From assembly GCF_900102795.1 (NCBI RefSeq), contig NZ_FMWG01000003.1:248001-312000 (forward strand): DNA of 64,000 nt, written 5' to 3'. The DNA is from Epibacterium ulvae (GTDB taxonomy: Bacteria; Pseudomonadota; Alphaproteobacteria; Rhodobacterales; Rhodobacteraceae). Position 1 is the first letter of the stretch. The number at the start of each line of letters is the position of its first letter. This document shows, one piece after another, positions 53,008 to 63,171 of the stretch. The notes below the pieces were generated by a model, which saw nothing but the letters and a program-made list of their open reading frames with translations, had not been told where the DNA came from and ran no database searches. Position numbers and translations under genes: made by a program.

Positions 53008-54210
53008 ATGTCTCGTAAATTGATTATTTGCCTAGATGGCACAGGCAACGAAGTTGAGAAGAATGAAAGCAATATTCTTCGCCTCTACAAATGCCTAAAA
53101 CATGATGATAACCAGTTGGTCTATTACGAACCTGGCGTTGGCACGCTTTCAACACGCCCCTTTGCACGGTCTTTTCTTGCAAAAACGCGTCAGGTGATGG
53201 GGCTGGCATTCGGGCATGGTTTGCATGCAAACGTCATACATGCCTATTCCTTTCTCTGTAACAATTACCAAAACGGCGACCGGATCTATTTCTTTGGGTA
53301 TTCACGCGGAGCCTACACAGCGCGCGTTCTGGCCGGGTTCATCAATGACTTTGGATTGGTTGCCTCGTATGAGCTGCACCTCATTGGCCCCGTCTTCGAA
53401 GCATGGCGAAAATTGCGCCAAGATGGTCCGCGCGAGCAATACGCCCCTTTGCGTATTTCTGAACAGTTCTTCCACGTCCGCCATGTTCCCATTCGTTTTC
53501 TTGGACTTTGGGACACCGTCAGCTCGATGATCAGAGTGGGATTTAGCCAAGGAACCTTTATCGAATATGGGACACATTCCAGCGTAGATGAAAACCCTTC
53601 GGTCGAGGCGGTCCGCCATGTCCTGTCTATCGATGAAAGACGCAGGTTTTTCCGCCCTCAAATGTGGATTGAGGGAAAAAAATTCTATGGCAATCGGTTT
53701 AAAAAACGATCGGACCCGCCGTCACAAGATGTAAAACAGGTCTGGTTTCCGGGCACACATACGGATGTGGCTGGCAGCATTCCAGAACAGGAAGCAGGTC
53801 TTTCAAAAATCACACTGCATTGGATGCGACAGGAACTCGATGCGCTTGGCGTAGATGCTCTAGAGTTCCGAGAGATTTATTATAACAGATATGCGCTTGG
53901 AAAGCGCGATAAGGTGACTGAACGCATGCAATTGGAAATCTCTGAACCCAATGCCAAAGGGCCATTGCATGACCAGCTTCAAAACCTGGCCTGGAAGGTT
54001 CTGGAATATCTTCCACGTTTGAAATCGCGCAGTGACTGGCCTGACCAATACAAGGAACCCGGTTATTATCAACCGAAAGGCCAGTACCGCTACATTCCCC
54101 CAAATGCAGACATCCATTCTTCTGCCTTTGACAGGCGTGACTGTCCCGAAACCGAATATGCCCCCCCTAATTTACGCGCGTTCACCCCCTCTCCTAAAGA
54201 GGAAACCTAA
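53008..54210 (+). CDS. DUF2235 alpha/beta-hydrolase-like protein
   Basis: This 400-residue protein has the DUF2235 fold: an N-terminal LIICLDGTGNE, the nucleophile elbow GYSRG (Ser99) and the later acidic/His site FPGTHTDVAGS. Related proteins include the Tle1 phospholipases delivered by type VI secretion, but no secretion genes or toxin context lie here, so this is more likely a housekeeping or unknown hydrolase. The ATG at 53008 is used, preceded by AGGG. It lies 74 bases after the RACo-like gene and may share its transcript. Confidence 0.82.
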   Translation: MSRKLIICLDGTGNEVEKNESNILRLYKCLKHDDNQLVYYEPGVGTLSTRPFARSFLAKTRQVMGLAFGHGLHANVIHAYSFLCNNYQNGDRIYFFGYSRGAYTARVLAGFINDFGLVASYELHLIGPVFEAWRKLRQDGPREQYAPLRISEQFFHVRHVPIRFLGLWDTVSSMIRVGFSQGTFIEYGTHSSVDENPSVEAVRHVLSIDERRRFFRPQMWIEGKKFYGNRFKKRSDPPSQDVKQVWFPGTHTDVAGSIPEQEAGLSKITLHWMRQELDALGVDALEFREIYYNRYALGKRDKVTERMQLEISEPNAKGPLHDQLQNLAWKVLEYLPRLKSRSDWPDQYKEPGYYQPKGQYRYIPPNADIHSSAFDRRDCPETEYAPPNLRAFTPSPKEET

Positions 54211-54499
54211 GATGATATTCGTTTTACGAGCAGACCAGCCCACGCTTATCCTCCCTATGTATCGATGCGCAAATCATGTGTATTGGGGGCACTTCCAAGC
54301 AATATAGTTTGAACATCAATATCTAAGTTGTTTATTGGACTGCATGGCGAAAGGGTGTTAAGCGCACAGCGTGTTGGAATGCTTATGCATTCTGGCAAGA
54401 TAGTCTTTCGTCGACATCGAATGGGGTGGCCTTGGCCTGCGCAACAGATCATTTGCCTTTATGTTTTGATAAAAATGCGCAGCAAAAGCAAAATCGATC
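54211..54499 (+). other. Intergenic region before the lipoprotein gene
   Basis: I see no gene in this 289-base stretch. A short hairpin GAATGC/GCATTC sits near 54377-54392, and the last 60 bases are AT-rich and likely hold a promoter. Confidence 0.4.
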
Positions 54500-54862
54500 A
54501 TGAATAAAAACATCGTGCGTATTGGTCTCACACTCCTGCTCGTTAGCGGTTGTGCTAAAACACCAGACCGTATCACAGCCACCTATGTCAGCCCGGCGCT
54601 CTTTCAGGAACAATCCTGCACAACACTGCTGGCTGAACGCAATCGCATCGTCACAGAGCTAGACCAGCTCGTAGCGGGACAGCAAAAAGCATCTGCAACC
54701 GACGCGGTTGCAACCGGTATCGCCTTGGTTTTGTTTTGGCCAGCGGCCCTGACGCTTGGCGTTACAAAAGATAACGCATCTGCATTGTCGTCGGCAAAAG
54801 GACACTACGATGCAATCTCTACTGCGATGCAACAAAAAGGCTGCCATATTACGGCTGCATAG
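54500..54862 (+). CDS. Small predicted lipoprotein
   Basis: The 120-residue product has a lipoprotein signal peptide: a charged start (MNKNIVRIG), a hydrophobic stretch and the lipobox LVSGC with Cys18 as the lipidated residue. The mature part has a hydrophobic segment (TGIALVLFWPAALTLGV, residues about 72-88) and two more cysteines. Similar proteins are widespread in Rhodobacterales but I know of no function. It stands alone. Confidence 0.75.
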   Translation: MNKNIVRIGLTLLLVSGCAKTPDRITATYVSPALFQEQSCTTLLAERNRIVTELDQLVAGQQKASATDAVATGIALVLFWPAALTLGVTKDNASALSSAKGHYDAISTAMQQKGCHITAA

Positions 54863-54944
54863 GCGATTTAGGCACTCTCCAACAGCTTATCTCACGCTGC
54901 GTCACAGCTTGGCGTCTAACGGGACAGTGCATTAAGATCACCCT

Positions 54945-55421
54945 ATGGCATTGCAATATCACACCCCCCTTTCCGCTGAGGCACAACTTGCTGCAGGCAT
55001 CTCGCAACCGCAAACTCTTGCAATGGCGGATCGGGTTCGGTTTTCCGAACTCGACATCTTGCAGCACGTAAACAACAAAGCCTACCTGGATTGGTTTGAA
55101 GTGTCGCGTGTTGCCTATTTCAATAGATTTTGCGCACCACATTTTGAAGGGAAAGCCCCACCCAGAAACGTCTTGCGCAACGCAAATGTGCATTATGTTA
55201 AAGAAATGACACTGGGAGAGACCTATATCGCGACCTCACATGTCATTTCATTTCGCCGGACCTCATATGTTCTTGAACAACAAATCTGGGCTGGAGATCT
55301 ACGGTGCCGCATGACAGGCGTTATGGTGCTGCGCACACCAGATGGCGCATCAGGCTATCCATTTCCAGACAGCCTGACCAACTATTGGACGCAAAGCGAA
55401 GGGGCCTGTTTCGAAGGCTAG
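54945..55421 (+). CDS. Acyl-CoA thioesterase (hot-dog fold)
   Basis: This 158-residue 4HBT-family protein has the active-site segment FSELDILQHVNNKAYLDWFE (cut to 20 residues), as in 4-hydroxybenzoyl-CoA and YbgC-type thioesterases. It hydrolyses acyl-CoA esters; the substrate is unknown. Its stop codon overlaps the pgi stop by three bases, so the two genes converge without room for a separate terminator. Confidence 0.82.
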   Translation: MALQYHTPLSAEAQLAAGISQPQTLAMADRVRFSELDILQHVNNKAYLDWFEVSRVAYFNRFCAPHFEGKAPPRNVLRNANVHYVKEMTLGETYIATSHVISFRRTSYVLEQQIWAGDLRCRMTGVMVLRTPDGASGYPFPDSLTNYWTQSEGACFEG

Positions 55422-57022
55422 GCCTGATTTAACACATAAGCCAAAAGCGCGGCGGTCGAACCATCCTTCTGGTCCGCGCTGGTTTCCCCCTTGACCATAG
55501 GTTCAAGAGATTTTGCCAATTCTTTACCAAGCTCCACCCCCCATTGATCATAGGAGTTAATACCTAAAATAACGCCCTCAACAAAAACGCGATGCTCGTA
55601 AAGCGCAATGATTTGTCCCAGAACAAAAGGTGTAAGCTGCGGATAAATCAGCGTGGTAGAAGGCCGGTTCCCTTCAAAAACACGATGCCGGGCTTGGCGT
55701 TCCAATTCATCACCAGATAGTCCCTTCGCAGCCATCAGACCACGGGCCTCATCCAGTGAACGCCCACACATCAACGCCTCTGACTGTGCAAGACAATTGG
55801 CGACAAGAAGCTGATGATGATGGTGCAGGTCAGGCTCATGCCCCTTGGCGGCAACCATGAATTCACATGGGACGATGCCTGTTCCCTGATGAATAAGCTG
55901 ATAAAACGCGTGCTGGCCATTGGTTCCGGGTTCCCCCCAGACAAGCGGACCAGAAACGTATTCCAGACGGCTGCCATCCATTGCAACGGATTTACCGTTA
56001 CTTTCCATTTCCAATTGCTGAAAATAAGCTGCAAGGCGCGAAAGACGCTGATCATAGGGCAGTACGGCTCGGCTCGGATAGCCGCAAACCTGATGATGCC
56101 AGATCCCCACCAGCGCAAGCATCAAGGGCATATTATCAACACCCTTGGCGGTACAGAAATGATCATCCATCGCCTTGCCACCTGCAAGGAACTGATCAAA
56201 CGCTTCGGGGCCGACCGCAATCAACACGCTCAACCCAATAGGGCCCCACATCGAATAACGTCCGCCCACCCAGTCTTCAAACCCAAAGACCTGCTCCGCC
56301 GGGATGCCAAATGCGGCTGTTTTCTCAGCGGCCGTTGAAAGCGCAAGGAACTGCTTGCTGCAATCGCCACCACCCTGCTCCATCCAGCCTCGGGCAGTTT
56401 CGGCATTTGTCATGGTTTCGATCGTCGTGAACGTTTTGGATGCCACAACTACCAAGGTTGTATTGGGGTTTAGGTTGCGCAATTTGTCATGGATATCTGC
56501 CCCATCAACATTTGAGACAAAGTGGCACGCTGGACCGTCGTGGTAAGGTGCAAGCGCCAAAACAGCCATGGCAGGCCCAAGATCTGATCCGCCAATTCCA
56601 ATATTGACAATGTCGGTGATCTTTCCGCCACTGCCCTTGAATTCACCAGACCGAATGCGGCGCGAGATGTCCTTCATTCGTTCCAATGTATCGCGCAAGG
56701 CTGGGCGGATATCCGCGCCTTCTACCTGCAAAGGCGGCCCATCTGGATCACGCAGGGCCGTGTGGAGCACCGCACGCCCTTCGGTATCATTGATGGCTTT
56801 GCCTGCGAACATCGCATCACGATAACTTGTGACACTACGCCTCTCAGCCAAATCCAAAAGCGCGTCTCTGACATCCGCGTCGATCTGCGTTTTGGAGTAA
56901 TCAAAATACAGATCGCCAAGCGTGGTGCTGAAATCTTCCGCGCGATCTTTTGATACGGAAAACAGCTCCAAGATCGCACGCTCTCCAATTGCAGCGCGTT
57001 TCTGTTTTAACACATCAAACAT
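55418..57022 (-). CDS. pgi: Glucose-6-phosphate isomerase
   Basis: Pgi interconverts glucose-6- and fructose-6-phosphate. The 534-residue protein carries the family motifs NIGIGGSDLGPAM, ASKTFTTIETMTNA, and the C-terminal region with GINSYDQWGVELGKELA. The ATG at 57022 is chosen because GGAG lies at good spacing. It lies 16 bases after pgl, so the two share an operon. No zwf gene precedes them in the window. Confidence 0.97.
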   Translation of the reverse strand: MFDVLKQKRAAIGERAILELFSVSKDRAEDFSTTLGDLYFDYSKTQIDADVRDALLDLAERRSVTSYRDAMFAGKAINDTEGRAVLHTALRDPDGPPLQVEGADIRPALRDTLERMKDISRRIRSGEFKGSGGKITDIVNIGIGGSDLGPAMAVLALAPYHDGPACHFVSNVDGADIHDKLRNLNPNTTLVVVASKTFTTIETMTNAETARGWMEQGGGDCSKQFLALSTAAEKTAAFGIPAEQVFGFEDWVGGRYSMWGPIGLSVLIAVGPEAFDQFLAGGKAMDDHFCTAKGVDNMPLMLALVGIWHHQVCGYPSRAVLPYDQRLSRLAAYFQQLEMESNGKSVAMDGSRLEYVSGPLVWGEPGTNGQHAFYQLIHQGTGIVPCEFMVAAKGHEPDLHHHHQLLVANCLAQSEALMCGRSLDEARGLMAAKGLSGDELERQARHRVFEGNRPSTTLIYPQLTPFVLGQIIALYEHRVFVEGVILGINSYDQWGVELGKELAKSLEPMVKGETSADQKDGSTAALLAYVLNQA

Positions 57023-57038
57023 GTTAAACTCCAATATC

Positions 57039-57710
57039 TTAAGGTGCCCAGTGAACCGTCATACCAGCTAAAACAGCCTGCACGGGTGCTTGTTCGGGCG
57101 GCAAGGATAATGCACGGTTTAGCGCATCTTTCTTAGCCTCACCATAGATCACCAGATGTTTCGAGAGCGCCCCGTTTAAAATATGTGCAGAAAGACTTAC
57201 ACGTGCCTCTGGTTGACTGTCTGGGCGCATTTCAACAAGTATTGGAGCATCTGCCGCCAGCGCTTGCTCTAGCCCTTCCACTCCAGGAAAGAGCGACGCT
57301 GTGTGCATATCCTCGCCCATCCCAAGAAGTACAACTGACAATGGCAAATGCGTATTCAACTGATCTGCCACTTTAGGAAGCGCTTCAGCCGGTGTTTCCC
57401 CATCACGATAGAAGGGAACAAATGTTGCAGCCTTGGCGTTATCTGTGATCAATCGTTGTCGGATCATCGTCGCATTGGAACGGTCAGACGTATCTGGCAC
57501 CCAGCGTTCATCACTGGCCATCACGCTGACTCGTTCCCAATCAAGATCTACGGCACACAGATCATCAAAAATTGGCGCTGGAGACGTCCCGCCCGCTACC
57601 GCAAGAGAGGCATAAGGATTTTGATCCAGATGCTGCTTCAGCGCTTCCGCCAGTTCTTTGGCAACGTCGATCGCGAGTTGATCACGGTCCGCATATTCAA
57701 CAATATTCAA
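57039..57710 (-). CDS. pgl: 6-phosphogluconolactonase
   Basis: Pgl hydrolyses 6-phosphogluconolactone in the pentose phosphate and Entner-Doudoroff pathways. The 223-residue protein has the NagB-like motifs LAVAGGTSPAPIF and the active-site region DERWVPDTSDRSN. The TTG at 57710 is preferred because GGGAG sits eight bases upstream; a GTG nine bases earlier overlaps that site. It is followed by pgi after 16 bases. In many Rhodobacterales zwf precedes pgl, but here the upstream gene is usg. Confidence 0.92.
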   Translation of the reverse strand: MNIVEYADRDQLAIDVAKELAEALKQHLDQNPYASLAVAGGTSPAPIFDDLCAVDLDWERVSVMASDERWVPDTSDRSNATMIRQRLITDNAKAATFVPFYRDGETPAEALPKVADQLNTHLPLSVVLLGMGEDMHTASLFPGVEGLEQALAADAPILVEMRPDSQPEARVSLSAHILNGALSKHLVIYGEAKKDALNRALSLPPEQAPVQAVLAGMTVHWAP

Positions 57711-57902
57711 GCTCAGCACTCCCTCATCTACGGTGACCCGCGAACTATCTATAAAATCTTTTGATACCTGAGTATTGTGACGGATTTACTGCGTCAAAAT
57801 TCAAATGATATCGCTAACATTTCTATAGAAGGTCGCGCGGGTAACTTCTACCCCGAACAGATGCGGCATGCAAAAATGAGGAAAACATCACGGTGGCGCG
57901 GG

Positions 57903-58172
57903 CTAATGGATCGGAAACTCTCCAACGACATTTCGCCATTCACCGGGGGAAATCATTTTTCGGTGCTCAAACCGCACAGAATGCAACGGACCATCAATTT
58001 CACGATGCCAGAAATCAATGAATTCAAACAATCGCGGATGGTCTGGTGCCAGATCATAGTCTTGCCAAACAAAGACATTCAAAACATGGGCATAGTCAGG
58101 CATGTGATAGGTGAATTCTGCCGTGGTCAGCCCATATCCTTTTAACAGCAGTTCAGTTTCGCTCATCTCCAT
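57903..58172 (-). CDS. usg: Usg family protein
   Basis: This 89-residue protein matches the alphaproteobacterial Usg family, with LLLKGYGLTTAEFTYHMPD, FVWQDYDLAP and EIDGPLHSVRF. Family function is unknown; in some species the name comes from a location upstream of a phosphoribosyl-related gene. The ATG at 58172 is chosen because a full AGGAGG lies six bases upstream. The gene stands alone between the start of pgl and gyrA. Confidence 0.9.
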   Translation of the reverse strand: MEMSETELLLKGYGLTTAEFTYHMPDYAHVLNVFVWQDYDLAPDHPRLFEFIDFWHREIDGPLHSVRFEHRKMISPGEWRNVVGEFPIH

Positions 58173-58365
58173 GTAGTGCCTCCTTTGATGGATGCGTTTC
58201 ACCAGACTAGCATGAAAGAGCTTAATTTTAATATAATTCCGACACTTAGCCGCTTATTTGCCACCCGCAGCGCCCTATTGAGCGCTCTTACTTGCGCATG
58301 ATATGCCCTGTCTGATAAGGTGCAGACACAAGATATAGACCCCAAAGAAAGAACGGGCAGCCAAC

Positions 58366-61107
58366 GTGAGCGATACGCCGGAAACTCCTGAAAACATGGA
58401 AGAAAACCTACCGGAACGTCCGGCATATGATGGACCTTCTGTTTCTATTGAAACCGAGATGCGTAATTCCTACCTGGATTACGCAATGTCTGTTATTGTC
58501 AGTCGGGCCATTCCTGATCTGCGCGATGGCTTGAAACCAGTGCACCGACGTATTCTTTACGCCATGCATGAAACAGGCAATACGCACGAAAAGACTTATC
58601 GAAAGTCCGCACGTCCTGTTGGTGATGTAATGGGTAAATACCACCCTCACGGGGACGGTGCGATCTATGACGCGCTTGTGCGTATGGCACAGGATTTCTC
58701 TATGTCACTGCCTCTTCTGGATGGTCAGGGCAACTTTGGTTCCATGGATGGCGACAATCCAGCGGCGATGCGCTACACCGAAGTGCGCATGGATAAACCC
58801 TCGGCCTTTATGCTGGCAGACATCGACAAAGATACCGTCGATTTTCAAGACAACTACGACGGCAAAGACAAAGAGCCGACTGTCCTCCCTGCCCGTTTCC
58901 CCAATATGCTGGTCAATGGTGCGGGTGGTATTGCGGTTGGTATGGCGACCAACATTCCACCACACAACTTGGGCGAAGTTGTTGATGCGACACTGGCCCT
59001 GATTGACGAACCCGATCTTACATCAGAACAGCTGATCGAATATGTGCCCGGTCCTGATTTCCCAACTGGAGCCACTATGCTTGGCCGGTCGGGCGCCCGC
59101 AAAGCTTATCTGGAAGGGCGCGGCAGCGTCATTATTCGCGCAAAAACCCGCGTCGAAGAGATCCGCAAAGATCGCTATGCAATCGTCGTGGATGAGATCC
59201 CCTATCAGGTCAATAAGGCCTCGATGATTGAAAAGATCGCGGAACAGGTGCGCGAAAAGCGCATTGAAGGCGTCGCTCATGTGCAAGATGAATCAGACCG
59301 CAACGGCGTGCGCGTCGTTGTCGAACTGAAGCGCGATGCAACGCCTGAAGTGGTCTTGAACCAGCTTTACCGTTTTACCCCCATGCAGACCTCTTTTGGC
59401 TGTAATATGCTGGCTTTGAACGGTGGCCGCCCAGAACAGCTAACCCTGCGTCGGTTCTTGACCTCATTCATTGATTTCCGCGAAGACGTTGTTGCACGCC
59501 GCACAGCTTATCTGCTGCGCAAGGCACGCGAACGCAGCCACATTCTGTGTGGTTTGGCTGTTGCAGTGTCGAATGTGGACGAAGTTGTTGCGACGATCCG
59601 CGCCTCTGCTGATGCCGCCGAAGCCCGTCAAAAACTGATGGAACGTCGTTGGCCTGCTGCAGATATCGCAAGTTACATTCGCCTCATTGATGATCCAACG
59701 CATACAATGAATGACGATGGCACCTATAATTTGTCTGAAACTCAGGCCCGTGCCATTCTTGAACTGCGCCTTCAACGCCTGACACAGATTGGTGTAAAAG
59801 AAGTCACGGACGAGCTGGAAGAACTGGCACGTAAGATCAAAGAATACCTTGAAATTCTGTCCTCTCGCGAACGTATCATGGGCATCATTGCCGATGAACT
59901 GCGCGAAGTGAAAGAGAATTTTGCAGTGCCCCGCCGTACCGAGATCGTCGATTGGGCTGGCGATATGGACGACGAGGACCTGATCGAGCGCGAAGATATG
60001 GTCGTGACGGTGACTTCAGGCGGGTATATCAAACGCACACCTCTGGCTGATTTCCGTCAGCAAAAACGCGGCGGCAAAGGCCTGTCGGGGATGCAGACCA
60101 AAGAAGAGGATGTGGTCACCACCCTCTTTGTCGCCAACACCCACACACAACTGTTGTTCTTCACAACGGATGGGATGGTTTACAAACTCAAGACTTGGCG
60201 CCTGCCACAGTCTGGCCGAACCGGTAAAGGTAAGGCGATTGTGAATATCCTACCAATCCCAACCGGTGTCTCGATTGCCGCAATCATGCCGGTAGATCGT
60301 GACGAGAAAGAATGGGCTGATTTGCAGATTATGTTTGCAACTTCTGCAGGGACTGTCCGGCGCAACCGCCTGTCAGATTTCACCAACGTGAAATCCAACG
60401 GTAAAATCGCGATGAAGTTTGAAGACGATAACGTTGACACCAAGCTCATCAACGCGCGCATCTGTTCAGAAGATGATGATGTTATGCTGGTCACCAATTC
60501 AGGCCGCGCCATCCGTTTCCCATCTACAGAAGTTCGCGTCTTTAACTCTCGCAATTCTGTTGGCGTGCGGGGTGTTAAACTGAATGATGGCGATGAAGTT
60601 GTGTCTATGTCGGTGATCCGTCATTCAAAATACACACCAGAACAGCGTACCGCTTACCTTAAAATGCGTCGCGCAATGGCTGGTCTCACCGATGACGATG
60701 CTTCAGATGAAGAGGCTGTGGAAGATCCAAATTTCTCAACCGAGCTTTATGCGGAAATGTCAGCAGCAGAAAACCTGATCCTGACCATCACCACAGGGGG
60801 GGCCGGAAAGCTCTCCTCCAGTCATGACTACCCAGTGCGTGGTCGTGGTGGCATGGGCGTGACAGCGATGGACAAGGCTATGCGGGGTGGTGCACTGGTC
60901 GCATCTTTCCCGGTTGAAATGGGTGATCAGATCATGTTGGCAACCTCGAAGGGGCAATCAATTCGCGTCCCCGTCGAAGGTATTTCCTTCCGGTCCCGCT
61001 CGGCAGGCGGTGTGCGTGTCTTTAATACCGGCGCTGGTGAAGAAGTTGTCTCGGTCGCTTGGATTGCAGAGCAAAACGACGAAGAAACCGAGGCGAACGA
61101 AGAGTAA
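58366..61107 (+). CDS. gyrA: DNA gyrase subunit A
   Basis: GyrA is the DNA-cleaving subunit of gyrase. The 913-residue protein has the N-terminal winged helix, the active tyrosine Tyr137 (RYTEVRM), the quinolone-resistance region and a C-terminal beta-pinwheel with the GyrA box (QQKRGGKG). Position 98, equivalent to E. coli Ser83, is Gly; Asp102 equals Asp87. It starts at GTG (58366), followed by an acidic N-terminal segment. A terminator lies 30 bases after the stop. Confidence 0.98.
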   Translation: MSDTPETPENMEENLPERPAYDGPSVSIETEMRNSYLDYAMSVIVSRAIPDLRDGLKPVHRRILYAMHETGNTHEKTYRKSARPVGDVMGKYHPHGDGAIYDALVRMAQDFSMSLPLLDGQGNFGSMDGDNPAAMRYTEVRMDKPSAFMLADIDKDTVDFQDNYDGKDKEPTVLPARFPNMLVNGAGGIAVGMATNIPPHNLGEVVDATLALIDEPDLTSEQLIEYVPGPDFPTGATMLGRSGARKAYLEGRGSVIIRAKTRVEEIRKDRYAIVVDEIPYQVNKASMIEKIAEQVREKRIEGVAHVQDESDRNGVRVVVELKRDATPEVVLNQLYRFTPMQTSFGCNMLALNGGRPEQLTLRRFLTSFIDFREDVVARRTAYLLRKARERSHILCGLAVAVSNVDEVVATIRASADAAEARQKLMERRWPAADIASYIRLIDDPTHTMNDDGTYNLSETQARAILELRLQRLTQIGVKEVTDELEELARKIKEYLEILSSRERIMGIIADELREVKENFAVPRRTEIVDWAGDMDDEDLIEREDMVVTVTSGGYIKRTPLADFRQQKRGGKGLSGMQTKEEDVVTTLFVANTHTQLLFFTTDGMVYKLKTWRLPQSGRTGKGKAIVNILPIPTGVSIAAIMPVDRDEKEWADLQIMFATSAGTVRRNRLSDFTNVKSNGKIAMKFEDDNVDTKLINARICSEDDDVMLVTNSGRAIRFPSTEVRVFNSRNSVGVRGVKLNDGDEVVSMSVIRHSKYTPEQRTAYLKMRRAMAGLTDDDASDEEAVEDPNFSTELYAEMSAAENLILTITTGGAGKLSSSHDYPVRGRGGMGVTAMDKAMRGGALVASFPVEMGDQIMLATSKGQSIRVPVEGISFRSRSAGGVRVFNTGAGEEVVSVAWIAEQNDEETEANEE

Positions 61108-61139
61108 AACTCTTCGCTGAAACCTCTAAGATATCTAGA

Positions 61140-61166
61140 GCCGCCCAATTTGAGGGCGGCTTTTTT
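61140..61166 (+). terminator. Rho-independent terminator after gyrA
   Basis: GCCGCCC and GGGCGGC arms with a seven-base loop, followed by six T. Confidence 0.95.
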
Positions 61167-61186
61167 CATATTGCGTCGCGCCAGAA

Positions 61187-61222
61187 ACAAAAAGCGCCCC
61201 ATCTGACACCAGATGAAGCGCA
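61187..61222 (-). terminator. Rho-independent terminator after the small membrane protein gene
   Basis: Read leftward, GCGC-TT-CATCTG pairs with CAGATG-GG-GCGC around GTGT and is followed by TTTTTG. Confidence 0.85.
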
Positions 61223-61253
61223 CGAGTATTGTGAGCGATAGACCTTATCGTGA

Positions 61254-61619
61254 TCAGCTGAGCGTAATAATCGCGACCATGACCAAGTTGATCGTCGAAA
61301 ACCCAGCCCATGAGGGAACCCGTTTTTGGCGAAATATGTTAACAATCGCCAATACAACTGAGGCCACAACTGCCGCAAGGCTGAGCATGGAAAAAAGCTG
61401 GTCTAAATCGTTTTGGAAAACTGCCGTTTCTAAAATCCAAAACCCTTTAAAGGCAAAGCCAATCAAACAGCCCAAAAGTGCTCCCAAAAGAGATAGCTCA
61501 GTCAAGGGTTTACGTGTTTCGCGTGCTGCAATCACCTGATCAACCATCATTTTGGATGGTGCGGCTGTTGGGACCCAGTGAATGCCATTCAGGCGATTTT
61601 CAAAGCTACTTACGGTCAA
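61254..61619 (-). CDS. Unknown small membrane protein
   Basis: This 121-residue protein has a soluble N-terminal segment of about 45 residues and then three predicted membrane helices (LLGALLGCLIGFAF, FSMLSLAAVVASVVLAIV, TINLVMVAIITL). No family is recognised. The TTG at 61619 is used because AGGAG lies eight bases upstream; a GTG nine bases earlier overlaps that site. A perfect CtrA-type box lies 70 bases upstream with the C on the gene side. A terminator ends the unit, so it is a monocistronic, likely CtrA-regulated gene. Confidence 0.75.
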   Translation of the reverse strand: MTVSSFENRLNGIHWVPTAAPSKMMVDQVIAARETRKPLTELSLLGALLGCLIGFAFKGFWILETAVFQNDLDQLFSMLSLAAVVASVVLAIVNIFRQKRVPSWAGFSTINLVMVAIITLS

Positions 61620-61688
61620 GTTCTTCACTCCTAGAATTGGAGAAAAGTTGACAAAAGATTAAGGCGACTTAGTGGCAAACTGACGTCG

Positions 61689-61703
61689 TTAACGAGACAT
61701 TAA
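61689..61703 (-). promoter_or_regulatory. Predicted CtrA box upstream of the small membrane protein gene
   Basis: On the minus strand TTAA-N7-TTAAC is a perfect match. It is 70 bases before the start codon. Confidence 0.65.
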
Positions 61704-61752
61704 GCATTGTAAACAAATTGTTTCGAAAATTCTAACAGACTGCTCCCTGCCG

Positions 61753-62349
61753 CTAGCTGCCCCAGATTTTACGCACGTAATTCTGGGTCTCTTTATAGGG
61801 TGGAATACCACCGTGTTTCGTCACAGCATGAGGCCCTGCATTGTAGGCTGCCAAGGCCAAGCGCCAAGATCCGAAAGTGCGATATTGCTGCGCCAGATAC
61901 CGCGCGCCGCCTTCCAGATTCTGCTTGGGAATCGTTGGATCGACCCCCAGTTCCGCAGCTGTCGCGGGCATCAACTGAGCGAGGCCAAGCGCACCCTTAT
62001 GAGACTTGGCCTTTGGGTTCCAGTTACTTTCTTGTTGGATCAGTCGAAGAAATAGCTCTTCTGGTATGTTGTGTGTTCGCGCTACTGCGCGTGCAAGGCC
62101 CAGATACTCACCCCGATATTTTCCACGGTACTGGCGGGTGAAGTTAGAACTTTGCTCTGGAATTTCAATTGCATAGGTTTGAGGTTTCAAACGATCAGAA
62201 TTTTTGTACTGCGACGCAGCACGCGTATCCAGAACTTTTGCATGCGCAGAAAAGATATCTCGACGGCTTTTGCTGCCAAAAATCTCAGCCTGAACGGCAC
62301 TCGCACCAACGGACAGCGCAACCGTCGCTGCAATCACAAAAACTCTCAT
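61753..62349 (-). CDS. Lytic transglycosylase (SLT domain)
   Basis: This 198-residue protein cleaves peptidoglycan by a lytic mechanism. It has a Sec signal peptide (about residues 1-20, ending VQA) and a C-terminal soluble lytic transglycosylase domain with the catalytic Glu107 in [11 protein letters not shown], then [10 protein letters not shown] and AYNAGPHAV. The ATG at 62349 is used; an in-frame ATG 15 bases upstream would only lengthen the signal. It is divergent from ssb. Confidence 0.92.
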   Translation of the reverse strand: MRVFVIAATVALSVGASAVQAEIFGSKSRRDIFSAHAKVLDTRAASQYKNSDRLKPQTYAIEIPEQSSNFTRQYRGKYRGEYLGLARAVARTHNIPEELFLRLIQQESNWNPKAKSHKGALGLAQLMPATAAELGVDPTIPKQNLEGGARYLAQQYRTFGSWRLALAAYNAGPHAVTKHGGIPPYKETQNYVRKIWGS

Positions 62350-62570
62350 TGATCCATCCCACACTTCGCCGCTCTCGGCTCGCTACGACTATAGCCGATT
62401 TAAGAACAATTTGAACCACCTGCGTTGAACACGAATAATCTGCCGTTCAAAATCGGCAGGAACGTGCCTTCCCTCGGTCTAATCGCGCGGGTAATATGGC
62501 GCAAATCACAACACTCTGACGGCGGAGAATCGACACCTTCCGCCCAAACGACGAAGGACAGGACCATAAA

Positions 62571-63104
62571 ATGGCCGGATCACTGAACAAAGTCATGCTC
62601 ATCGGCAATCTGGGCCGCGACCCTGAGGTTCGCAGCTTCCAGAATGGCGGCAAGGTCTGCAACCTGCGCATCGCAACGTCTGAAACCTGGAAAGATCGAA
62701 ACACAGGTGAACGTCGCGAAAAAACGGAATGGCATTCTGTTGCAATCTTCAATGAAGGTTTGGTGCGTGTTGCAGAGCAGTACTTGCGCAAGGGTTCAAA
62801 AGTTTACATCGAAGGCCAGCTGCAAACCCGAAAATGGCAAGATCAAAGCGGTCAGGACCGATACAGCACCGAAGTTGTGCTCCAAGGATTTGGCTCTACG
62901 CTCACCATGCTAGATGGTCGCGGTGAAGGCGGCGGTGGCGGCTTTGGCGGTGGCCAAAGCGGTGGTGGCTACGGCGGCGGCCAAAGCGATGGCGGTTATG
63001 GCGGCGGAGGGTATGATAGCGGCCCGCAAAGCGGCGGTGGTTTTGGGGGCGGCAGCCAAAGCGGGCCGTCTCACAACATCGATGATGACGAAATTCCGTT
63101 CTAA
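62571..63104 (+). CDS. ssb: Single-stranded DNA-binding protein
   Basis: SSB coats single-stranded DNA during replication and repair. The 177-residue protein has an OB fold (residues 1-110, starting [18 protein letters not shown]), a glycine-rich linker (GGGGFGGG onward) and the acidic tail DDDEIPF that binds partner proteins. The linker repeats GGGYGGGQS-like units. I looked for a LexA box upstream and found none of perfect form. A bidirectional hairpin follows. Confidence 0.97.
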   Translation: MAGSLNKVMLIGNLGRDPEVRSFQNGGKVCNLRIATSETWKDRNTGERREKTEWHSVAIFNEGLVRVAEQYLRKGSKVYIEGQLQTRKWQDQSGQDRYSTEVVLQGFGSTLTMLDGRGEGGGGGFGGGQSGGGYGGGQSDGGYGGGGYDSGPQSGGGFGGGSQSGPSHNIDDDEIPF

Positions 63105-63135
63105 TCACGAACAGATCAAACGATATACACCTTTA

Positions 63136-63168
63136 GAAAGAGCCACATATGCAGGCTCTTTCTATTTT
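63136..63168. terminator. Bidirectional terminator between ssb and the nuclease-like gene
   Basis: GAAAGAGCC and GGCTCTTTC arms around a nine-base loop; T-rich on the plus side. It lies between two converging stops. Confidence 0.8.
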
Positions 63169-63171
63169 GGC

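Noticed and set aside
53008-54210. DUF2235 protein as a type VI secretion effector
   Set aside because: No secretion genes, adaptor or immunity gene lie nearby, so the effector reading is not supported.
62350-62570. GAAC repeats upstream of ssb as a possible LexA box
   Set aside because: The spacings are five and ten bases, not seven.
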